This document shows positions 1-5,329 of a stretch of DNA of 6,976 nucleotides, in pieces. The notes under the pieces are model-generated. The model was not told where the DNA came from, did not search any database, and worked only from the letters and a program-made list of their open reading frames with translations. How positions within the stretch are numbered: the first letter of the stretch is position 1; each line of letters begins with the position of its first letter. Source of the stretch: Desulfobacterales bacterium (lineage in GTDB: Bacteria > Desulfobacterota > Desulfobacteria > Desulfobacterales > UBA11574); assembly GCA_030601485.1 (NCBI GenBank), contig JAUVTO010000091.1, positions 1 to 6,976 of the forward strand, read 5' to 3'. The translations under genes and the position numbers were made by a program.

Positions 1-46
1 TAAGCATATGAGTTTCTGAATTCTCCGTTGCCGGTTTCTTTTCCAT
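1..46 (-). CDS. Second copy of the RHH protein gene (N-terminal codons only, runs off left edge)
   Basis: The first 15 codons are visible, starting at the ATG 46-44 with the same AAAGGGG ribosome binding site upstream. They are identical in DNA to the start of the gene at 521-330, up to the first residues of the beta strand (HML). Identity continues to base 1, so the duplication extends outside the window and the gene may be a full paralogue, a diverged one or a fragment. Only the N-terminus can be supported. Confidence 0.55.
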   Translation of the reverse strand, partial: MEKKPATENSETHML

Positions 47-85
47 GTTTTCCCCTTTCATACAAACTTGCCAAAACCATTCTCT

Positions 86-210
86 GACGGTCTCGTAAAA
101 AATCCAACTTCTGCGTTGTGCTGCATTTCGCAATCATTCAACGTACGAAAAGTACGCCTCATGATTACAAAATTTGCACGCCTTGAATTTGAACTTTTTA
201 CGAAACCGTC
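86..210. mobile_element. MITE-like palindromic element, intact copy
   Basis: A 125-bp noncoding element with terminal inverted repeats GACGGTCTCGTAAAAA (86-101) and TTTTTACGAAACCGTC (195-210), matching at 15 of 16 positions. The interior can fold into a long imperfect hairpin: AATCAT pairs with ATGATT, and a central CGTAC / GTACG stem encloses a GAAAA loop. No coding capacity and no obvious target-site duplication (flanks CTCT and TAAA). It ends 25 bp from the upstream ATG at 61. A miniature inverted-repeat transposable element or REP/ERIC-type repeat is the likely class; genome copy number would decide. Confidence 0.6.
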
Positions 211-240
211 TAAATCGGACTTTTTACGAATTCATCTTTT

Positions 241-268
241 ATAATAACGGATAACAAATAACTTCCAA
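241..268 (-). promoter_or_regulatory. Possible minus-strand promoter for the left RHH copy
   Basis: On the minus strand TTGGAA (268-263), a 16-nt spacer and TATTAT (246-241). A transcript would cross the palindromic element before reaching the gene copy at 46, giving a folded leader of about 190 nt. No equally good match is seen upstream of the complete copy, which weakens the call. Confidence 0.25.
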
Positions 269-290
269 TTGAGCGTTTTCGCTTAATTGG
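265..290 (-). terminator. Hairpin downstream of the RHH gene, candidate terminator
   Basis: CCAATTGAGCG (265-275) and CGCTTAATTGG (280-290) form an 11-bp stem with one G-T wobble and a TTTT loop (AAAA on the minus strand). It lies about 40 nt past the RHH stop (332-330). On the minus strand it is followed by AAGTTATTTGTTATC, a weakly T-rich tail. It could equally be an operator for a DNA-binding dimer. Confidence 0.45.
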
Positions 291-298
291 GGTATAAT
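269..298 (+). promoter_or_regulatory. Possible plus-strand promoter antisense to the RHH gene
   Basis: TTGAGC (269-274), an 18-nt spacer and a perfect TATAAT (293-298) set in the small palindrome GGGGTATAATCCCC (289-302). Transcription would run into the RHH gene from its 3' side, with no plus-strand gene ahead. The match is good by eye, but AT-rich sequence gives such matches by chance. Confidence 0.25.
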
Positions 299-329
299 CC
301 CCTATAGTTTTATCATGTATAACTGCCGG

Positions 330-521
330 CTACAGTCTGCTTTTTTTTCGCCTCTCTTTGTAAACAAGTCCTAATTTTTCTATTATGGCATCAGTCACAA
401 AATCCTGGACAGTTATTTCTTTTTCAGTACAAAAGACCTTTACTCTTTTTATCAACTCTTTCCGGAGCCTGATGTTAAGCATATGAGTTTCTGAATTCTC
501 CGTTGCCGGTTTCTTTTCCAT
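330..521 (-). CDS. Small ribbon-helix-helix (CopG/Arc-type) DNA-binding protein
   Basis: A 63-aa protein with the RHH layout. A disordered polar N-terminus (1-13) is followed by the beta strand HMLNIRL, helix A (KELIKRVKVFCTEKE), a turn (ITVQ) and helix B (DFVTDAIIEKLGL), then a basic tail (KERRKKSRL). Such proteins dimerise and bind operator DNA through the paired strands, often as antitoxins or autoregulators; no toxin gene is visible within the window. The ATG at 521 is chosen over the ATG at 536 because AAAGGGG (527-533) sits 5 nt before it; the upstream ATG would place this ribosome binding site inside the coding sequence. The gene lies between two copies of a duplicated upstream region, and a second copy of its own first codons lies at the left edge. 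It is a regulator or orphan antitoxin by inference only. Confidence 0.7.
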   Translation of the reverse strand: MEKKPATENSETHMLNIRLRKELIKRVKVFCTEKEITVQDFVTDAIIEKLGLVYKERRKKSRL

Positions 522-685
522 GTTTTCCCCTTTCATACAAACTTGCCAAAACCATTCTCTGACGGTCTCGTAAAAAATCCAACTTCTGCGTTGTGCTGCA
601 TTTCGTAATCATTCAACGTATGATAAGTACGCCTCATGATTACAAAATTTGCACGCCTTGAATTTGAACTTTTTTCGAATTCATC
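476..685. repeat. Direct duplication, copy 2 (paired with 1-236)
   Basis: The second copy of the 475-bp-period duplication, 210 bp long. It differs from copy 1 by three substitutions in the hairpin region (C to T, C to T, and one A to T) and by one A to T change plus a 26-bp deletion near 668-679, which falls between the 12-bp direct repeats ACTTTTTACGAA seen at 193-204 and 219-230 in copy 1. It contains the first codons of the RHH gene and its upstream region. Confidence 0.95.
561..679. mobile_element. MITE-like element, copy with truncated right end
   Basis: The same element as at 86-210, carried by the duplication. The left terminal repeat GACGGTCTCGTAAAAA (561-576) is intact. The right terminal repeat is cut off after GAACTTTTTT, because the 26 bp holding ACCGTC are deleted. 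The central loop is changed to CGTA TGATAAG TACG. Loss of one end should make this copy immobile. Confidence 0.55.
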
Positions 686-767
686 ATTCTATGATGCCAT
701 TATTTTATATAATACCAATTCTACCATTTTCTGAATATAAAGGAAAGATTTCATTATAATCGGTCAG

Positions 768-785
768 CAGTTTTCTCTAAAACTG
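768..785 (-). terminator. Weak hairpin after the radical SAM gene
   Basis: CAGTTTT / AAAACTG, a 7-bp stem with a 4-nt loop, starts 9 nt past the TGA at 797-795. Weak outer pairing GGTCA (762-766) with TGACC (806-810) extends across the stop codon. The stem is AT-rich and no clear run of T follows on the minus strand, so this is at best a poor intrinsic terminator for the cluster. Confidence 0.3.
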
Positions 786-794
786 TTCAATTTT

Positions 795-2270
795 TCAGGG
801 TTTTTTGACCGACTCGGATGGCATTTCTAATAAAGGGGCAATTCCCTCCGACAGCCGGCGGAGAATATCCCAATATGCGCCACGATGCCCGCGTTTGATC
901 GCCTCAGTCAGTTCCGGGTTGTCATTATAATTGTAATTCAGATTCGCATCGGTCCGACGTCCGTGAAGAAATCTCGGGTCATCGCCAACCATTTCATGCA
1001 ACCAGTCTTCCACGTCTTCACCCAAATTTGCATCACAGTAATAAACCGGACGAAGCAAAGATTCATTATCTTCCAGGTCTCCAAAAAGACTGGGATTATC
1101 CGATAAGTTTCCTTTTGAGGTCTCTATGATTTCTTGTCCCAGCCGCGTTACCGGGTAAAGCCTCACCCCGAGACTGATGCCCACACGTTCCGGCTTGATC
1201 TTTTTCATGAGACGAATCGTTGCTTCAATGGATTCTTTGGTTTCACCGGGAGACCCAAGGAGCAAATCGAACATGCAAATGATATTATGGTTACGGCAAA
1301 TTTCCCGAATTCGGATTAAATCATCTGATGTATATCCATGACCGAGTCGGCGCAGCATGTTATCATCTCCATGGTCGGCTCCGAAATCGATTCCCACACA
1401 TCCGGCGTCCCGCATTACAGATGCCAGCTCTCGGGTAAAATACTCGGGAGAACAATATGCATACCATTTAATTTTATTTCCCAGACCTGACGCAACAATG
1501 GCTTTGGATACGAGAACCGCATGGGAATAGGGACAATTAAACTCGCTGTCACAGGTATGAAACACGGTGACCCCGCTCAGGTAAAGATTGGTTAATTCCG
1601 CCACAACATTTTGTGGATTTCGCACGCTTACCTGTCTACCCCTTATCAGCGGCTCCGGACAATACACGCAATTCAAGGAACACCCGCGTTTGGTCTCGAA
1701 CCCAACCTGTCCGCCGTTTTCGAAATAATATCTATTGTCAATCAGAGATCTGGAGGCCAAATCTATTTTTTCCAAGGGAACCGGCAAGATCGCGTTCTTC
1801 CTATAGTTCCCATTCTCCATCCAAATCAGTCCGGGTACCGCCTCCAGTTCGGTGTTGTCTGAAAGCGCTATGACCAGTTTAACGAAACCTTGCTCTCCGC
1901 CCCCGCATATGCCATAAGGCACACCACAAAATTCCATGGTTTCAGTGGGAAAAATAGAAAAGCCCACTCCGCCAAGACAAATCGGTGCCTGTGTTAACCT
2001 TTTAATTTCCTCCAGAACCGGTATGATTCGTGCGAGGGAAAAATCCCGGCTGGCGAAATAAGAATCGTCTATGTTACGAACCGTAACACCGACCAGGATC
2101 GGTTTTTCCGTCAAAATCTGCGCAAGTTTTTTACTCCAATGCGCCTCAACGGAACAATCAACCAGATCAACTTCTATTCCGGCATTTTCACATGCGCTCC
2201 CCAGATAGTCCAGAGAGACCGGAGTCACCGGCGGTTTCATGGGATTGGAATTAACAAGAACAATTCGCAT
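795..2270 (-). CDS. B12-binding-domain radical SAM protein, substrate unknown
   Basis: A 491-aa protein of the cobalamin-binding radical SAM group. Residues 1-140 form a Rossmann-type B12-binding domain: MRIVLVNSNP, PVTPVSLDYLGSACENAGIEV, LGGVGFSIFPTE (99-110) and CGGGEQGF (122-129). It lacks DxHxxG, as is common for this group, implying base-off cobalamin. The radical SAM core begins at RGCSLNCVYCPEP (195-207), with cluster cysteines C197, C201 and C204 (CxxxCxxC, bases 1659-1682). Further core signs are CDSEFN (240-245) and LLLGSPGET (336-344). The C-terminal 120 residues are acidic and Tyr/Asn rich and unrecognised. Family members do methylations, ring formations or rearrangements; nothing here fixes the substrate. 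It sits 79 nt after gatB on the same strand, so co-transcription is plausible but not proven. The ATG at 2270 is preferred over the in-frame TTG at 2282 because it gives the normal strand-one start MRIVLVN and has GGAT 6 nt upstream. Confidence 0.88.
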   Translation of the reverse strand: MRIVLVNSNPMKPPVTPVSLDYLGSACENAGIEVDLVDCSVEAHWSKKLAQILTEKPILVGVTVRNIDDSYFASRDFSLARIIPVLEEIKRLTQAPICLGGVGFSIFPTETMEFCGVPYGICGGGEQGFVKLVIALSDNTELEAVPGLIWMENGNYRKNAILPVPLEKIDLASRSLIDNRYYFENGGQVGFETKRGCSLNCVYCPEPLIRGRQVSVRNPQNVVAELTNLYLSGVTVFHTCDSEFNCPYSHAVLVSKAIVASGLGNKIKWYAYCSPEYFTRELASVMRDAGCVGIDFGADHGDDNMLRRLGHGYTSDDLIRIREICRNHNIICMFDLLLGSPGETKESIEATIRLMKKIKPERVGISLGVRLYPVTRLGQEIIETSKGNLSDNPSLFGDLEDNESLLRPVYYCDANLGEDVEDWLHEMVGDDPRFLHGRRTDANLNYNYNDNPELTEAIKRGHRGAYWDILRRLSEGIAPLLEMPSESVKKP

Positions 2271-2349
2271 AAGGACATCCAAAAACGTACGTATAGGACG
2301 CGTTTTAAGTAATTCTAAAGCTCGTTTCGGGCGGCCGCAATAGGTTCAT

Positions 2350-3777
2350 CTATATCAGCGTTTCCTTGAAAATTTCCTGTAAACGTTTGGGATTGGCTTT
2401 GCCCTTGGACAGTTTCATGGCCTGCCCCACCAGAAATCCAATCGATTTTTTATTTCCGTTTTTATAATTTTCCACTGCGGAGGCATTTTCTGTAATGACT
2501 TGATCCACAATAACCCCAAGTGCCCCGGTATCCGAAACCTGCCCGAAACTGAACTGGTCCATAATCTCTTCCGGTGTCAGAACAGTTTCAAAAAGTTTTA
2601 TGAGCACCGACTTGGCTGAATTTGAATTAATCTCTTCCTTTTCCAGCAGGGTAATCAAGCCGGCAAACCGCTCCGCCGTCACCGGAGACGTGGTGAACTC
2701 ATACCCTCGTTCTTTAATGGCCGGAAGCAATTGCGCAGCAATCCAGTTTGCCACTGTCCGAGGGGAAGCCCCGAGTCTAACAACAGCTTCAAAATATTCG
2801 GACAACTCTCGTTCTAAAGTCATTTGGGCGGCCTCATCATGCATCAGGCCGTACTGTTGAACAAAACGGTTGATTTTTTGGTTTGGCATTTCAGGAAGTT
2901 TTGATGCCATGTTTTGCAGCCACTCATCCGTAACCAAGATTTGAGTTACACACGGATCCGGAACACAGGGCCCTTCAAACTTTTCTCGCATGGCGGTTGT
3001 GATACGCTTTTCAGGATCCCACAACCGGGTGTGCAGCACAATGGGTTCACCGTTTATCAGAGACTCGGTCTGCCGTTTAATCTCATAGGCAATGGCATTT
3101 CCCACATGATGGATGGAGTTCATGTTTTTAACTTCAACCTTTGTATTCAGTTGATCACCGCCTTCCGGCCTCAGGGAAATATTTGCGTCGCACCGCATGG
3201 TTCCATGTTCCATGCTGCAATCCGCACAACCCGTATACCGAAGCTGAATCCGTAAGGCTTTTAAAAACTCCATGGCATCATAGGGACTGCGCATATCCGG
3301 TTCAGTAACAATTTCTATCAGTGGCGTGCCGGCTCTGTTAAAATCAACCAGACTGATGGGAATCCGGCCTTCTGTCTCGTGAACAAGCTTGGCCACGTCT
3401 TCTTCCATGTGAACATTGTGCAGGCGAAGCTTTTTGGGTTTTCCTTTTTCATCCATGATTTCGATGGAACCGCGCCTGGCCAACGGCATGTGATGCTGGG
3501 AAAGTTGAAAACCCTTGGGCAGATCCGGATAATAATACACTTTCTGATCGAAGGCGCTCCGTGGCTGTACCTCGCAATTTAAGGCCAGACAGGCCAGGGT
3601 TGCCTTTTCAAGGGTTTCCATACTGAAACGAGGCACCGCACCCGGTAGCCAGAGACAAATGGGACAGATATTGGTATTGGGATCATCTCCGGGTCTATTG
3701 GGGCAATCGCAAAACATTTTGGTAGTGCAATTGAGTTGAACGTGTATCTCAAGACCGATCACTGCTTCGTAAGCCAT
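2350..3777 (-). CDS. gatB: Asp-tRNA(Asn)/Glu-tRNA(Gln) amidotransferase subunit B
   Basis: The subunit that activates the misacylated aminoacyl-tRNA with ATP and transfers ammonia to it; 475 aa, normal length. N-terminal cradle domain: GLEIHVQL with E10 and H12 of the metal site, a four-Cys zinc-type site (C23, C25, C38, C41), YYYPDLPKGFQLSQ (81-94), HMEED (123-127), DFNRAGTPLIEIV (145-157), and MEHGTMRCDANISLRP (189-204). The helical and YqeY-like tail follows from about 295 to the FLVGQAMKLSKGKANP strip (448-463), which binds the tRNA elbow in this family. Oddities: the usual DYRYFPEPDL segment is replaced by GPCVPDPCV (269-277) with a net loss of about 3 residues; CLGLPG reads CLWLPG; and extra cysteines occur at C184/C187 and C271/C276. 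The ATG lies 14 nt after the gatA-like stop, with a G-rich ribosome binding site overlapping that stop. Identity is certain; full activity is not, because of the altered loop and inert GatA. Confidence 0.95.
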   Translation of the reverse strand: MAYEAVIGLEIHVQLNCTTKMFCDCPNRPGDDPNTNICPICLWLPGAVPRFSMETLEKATLACLALNCEVQPRSAFDQKVYYYPDLPKGFQLSQHHMPLARRGSIEIMDEKGKPKKLRLHNVHMEEDVAKLVHETEGRIPISLVDFNRAGTPLIEIVTEPDMRSPYDAMEFLKALRIQLRYTGCADCSMEHGTMRCDANISLRPEGGDQLNTKVEVKNMNSIHHVGNAIAYEIKRQTESLINGEPIVLHTRLWDPEKRITTAMREKFEGPCVPDPCVTQILVTDEWLQNMASKLPEMPNQKINRFVQQYGLMHDEAAQMTLERELSEYFEAVVRLGASPRTVANWIAAQLLPAIKERGYEFTTSPVTAERFAGLITLLEKEEINSNSAKSVLIKLFETVLTPEEIMDQFSFGQVSDTGALGVIVDQVITENASAVENYKNGNKKSIGFLVGQAMKLSKGKANPKRLQEIFKETLI

Positions 3778-3786
3778 TGTTGTATG

Positions 3787-3793
3787 CCCCCCT
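3787..3793 (-). promoter_or_regulatory. Ribosome binding site of gatB overlapping the gatA-like stop codon
   Basis: AGGGGGG on the minus strand, 9 nt before the gatB ATG (3777-3775). Its first bases are the end of the TAG stop of the gatA-like gene, which suggests translational coupling of the two subunits. Confidence 0.6.
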
Positions 3794-5009
3794 ATGCCAA
3801 ATCTATTAATCGATCCGCTGTAGAAAGCAGGCGAGCATCTTGGAATCGCGACCCGATCAGTTGCAGTCCAAGATCCACATCGCCGAAGGTAACCATTCCG
3901 GGTAAAGTTATGGCCGGATGTCCGGTAATATTAGACAAAAGCGTCCATGAAAAAACGTCATAAACGGTGTTAATGGTACATGCGCTAAACGGATCAAAAG
4001 CCGCATGCCGCGTGGGGAGCATGAGTACATCCAAACCCTCCAGGGCAGCTTCTGTCTGGGCTAAAAGACGGGTTCGAATCCGGGCGGCGTCTATAAATGC
4101 ATCATAGTTTTCATACTGGAAATAAGCCCCCTGAAAAAGATAGTTTTTAACCAACAAACCAAAGGATTCTGCGCGAGAGTTCATGTACATCTCATTCCAG
4201 TTTTTTGCAGTGTTTGTACGGTGTCCGTAGCGCACACCGTCATATTTGCCGGCGCTCGATGAGGCCTCAACCGATCCAATTACATTATGGACAATTCGAT
4301 CAAGGTCAAAATCTTTTAAACGAGCCTCCTGAATCTGAAGGCCGCTTTTTACAAGCCGGGATATGACTGCATCAAACGCACGGGATTCATCCTTTTCCAA
4401 GATTTCAAGACATTCCTTGATAATACCACAGGTGCGGATGGGTTCATCCGTCTCAAACACTTGGCTGAAATTCGGTATTTCAAAGCCGGAGCCAAACTCC
4501 GGCATGGACAAATCGCGGGAATCATTCCCCACCACAACCGACATCACTTTGGCAATATCATCAAGGTTTTTTGCTAGAATCCCAAAGCACTCCATGGATG
4601 GAACCAGACCGATAAGTCCGAAACGGGATACAATTCCATAGCTGGGCTTAAATCCGATAACACCGGCCATGCATGCGGCCATGCGGGCTTCCCCCATGGT
4701 ATCTGTAATCAGGACACTGTCAACTTCGCCTGTATTTAAAACCATGGCCCCGGTATCGCCGGCCAGACCAAAGCCGAGCTCGCTCATGCAAATGCTGCCC
4801 TTAATGTTTGCACCGGCTTGTTTGAGGCGCTTGATAACCGTTGCGTCATAAATCGCGGTAAAGCCTTCAAGCGCTCTGGAACCCGCCTCTATGGGCCATC
4901 CTCGCACAGACATATTTGGCTGGATAGCGATGGATATTTCGCCAAGCAGACCGTCGTTTAAACCCGTCGAAGGGGATGAATCCATATAGGTAAAAAGTTT
5001 TTCTTGCAT
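3792..5009 (-). CDS. gatA: GatA-like amidase-family protein lacking the catalytic triad
   Basis: A homologue of the glutaminase subunit of Asp-tRNA(Asn)/Glu-tRNA(Gln) amidotransferase, 405 aa against about 485 usual. Homology is clear: YDATVIKRLKQAGANIKG (54-71), GVIGFKPSYGIVSRFGLIG (116-134), SVEASSSAGKYDGVRYGHRT (246-265) and the NITGHPAITLPG strip (360-371). The amidase machinery is gone. The lysine of the (A/V)IKDN motif is Gln (AIQPN, Q30). About 22 residues including the GGSSGGS loop with the cis-Ser are missing between MSEL (75-78) and ITDT (101-104). The nucleophile in DTGGSIR is Glu (DTMGEAR, E107). Only about 22 residues precede the former lysine motif, against 60-75 normally. The frame is unbroken and sits between cognate partners with a strong ribosome binding site, so it looks like a retained protein rather than a decaying gene. 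Glutaminase activity is not expected; a scaffold, tRNA-contact or ammonia-channel role is inferred. Confidence 0.88.
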   Translation of the reverse strand: MQEKLFTYMDSSPSTGLNDGLLGEISIAIQPNMSVRGWPIEAGSRALEGFTAIYDATVIKRLKQAGANIKGSICMSELGFGLAGDTGAMVLNTGEVDSVLITDTMGEARMAACMAGVIGFKPSYGIVSRFGLIGLVPSMECFGILAKNLDDIAKVMSVVVGNDSRDLSMPEFGSGFEIPNFSQVFETDEPIRTCGIIKECLEILEKDESRAFDAVISRLVKSGLQIQEARLKDFDLDRIVHNVIGSVEASSSAGKYDGVRYGHRTNTAKNWNEMYMNSRAESFGLLVKNYLFQGAYFQYENYDAFIDAARIRTRLLAQTEAALEGLDVLMLPTRHAAFDPFSACTINTVYDVFSWTLLSNITGHPAITLPGMVTFGDVDLGLQLIGSRFQDARLLSTADRLIDLA

Positions 5010-5014
5010 ATAAA

Positions 5015-5020
5015 CTCCTT
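5015..5020 (-). promoter_or_regulatory. Ribosome binding site of the gatA-like gene
   Basis: AAGGAG on the minus strand, 5 nt before the ATG at 5009. It lies inside the 17-nt gap after the aspS-gatC stop (TAA, 5029-5027). It fixes the start at 5009 and shows that the short N-terminus is real rather than a mis-called start: the upstream sequence is the end of the fusion gene in another frame. Confidence 0.8.
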
Positions 5021-5026
5021 AACGCT

Positions 5027-5329
5027 TTATTCTAAAATCGTCGCTACTTTGAAAAAATCGCCCTTGACTGCGGGCGCATTCTTAAATAGTTCACCAATGC
5101 CCGTTTGTGTACACGGCTTAGGGGATGACCCGCCCCTAAAGCGGTTTTCCAGGACAAAAACTGAAAACGCCGGTTCCTGTTCCTTATCGCCGGCTTGAGC
5201 AGTAACACGCTCAGCCATTCGAACGGCATCTGCAATGGCGTTTTGGATTGCCGGACGTTCGCCGTCCATAATACCGATGCGGGAGACCCAGGAAAGGTGA
5301 TCGATCCGGTCTTTTTGGTGCGACGTACC
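5027..5329 (-). other. GatC-like C-terminal domain of the AspRS fusion
   Basis: About 100 residues after the normal end of AspRS. The pattern follows GatC: an N-terminal helix (DRIDHLSWVSRIGI, compare the VxHIAxLARLxL helix of GatC), a middle helix, a LENRFRGG segment matching the LxNVLRxD region, and the C-terminal ELFKNAPAVKGDFFKVATILE strip matching the GatC NAPxxxxGFFKVPxxLE tail. GatC normally wraps between GatA and GatB and stabilises GatA, so the fusion would tether the charging enzyme to the amidotransferase. The helix has lost several usual leucine/alanine positions, so contacts with the altered GatA may have changed. There is no separate start codon with a good ribosome binding site at the junction, so it should be made only as part of the fusion. 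Confidence 0.8.

Larger units (their letters stand above)
1..236. repeat. Direct duplication, copy 1 (paired with 476-685)
   Basis: Bases 1-236 match 476-685 with an offset of 475 bp. Over 1-197 only three substitutions are seen, all between bases 131 and 150. Copy 1 carries 26 bp (about 205-230) that copy 2 lacks. Similarity ends after CGAATTCATC (227-236). The unit includes the RHH gene start, its ribosome binding site and a palindromic element upstream. It may begin left of base 1. Confidence 0.95.

Noticed and set aside
62..329. CRISPR array or tRNA gene in the repeat region
   Set aside because: Only two copies at a 475-bp spacing with coding sequence between, and no cloverleaf or T-loop signature; the structure fits a duplication carrying a palindromic element.
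885..1873. Several plus-strand open frames across the radical SAM gene
   Set aside because: All are antisense to a clear cobalamin radical SAM coding sequence, with no start signals of their own.
2280..2282. TTG as the start of the radical SAM gene
   Set aside because: The ATG 12 bases downstream begins directly at the first beta strand of the B12-binding domain and has a GGAT 6 nt ahead.
2600..3255. Plus-strand open frames of 86 and 113 codons
   Set aside because: They lie opposite the well-conserved gatB gene, have no ribosome binding site and no recognisable protein pattern; they are shadows of gatB.
4349..4537. Minus-strand 62-codon frame inside the gatA-like gene
   Set aside because: It overlaps the gatA-like gene in another frame and has no family pattern; it is not evidence of a frameshift because GatA homology continues in the main frame on both sides.
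3792..5009. The gatA-like gene as a pseudogene
   Set aside because: There is no stop or frameshift, the ribosome binding site is strong, spacing to both partners is operon-like, and fold motifs on both sides of the missing loop are kept; loss of catalysis does not require loss of the gene.
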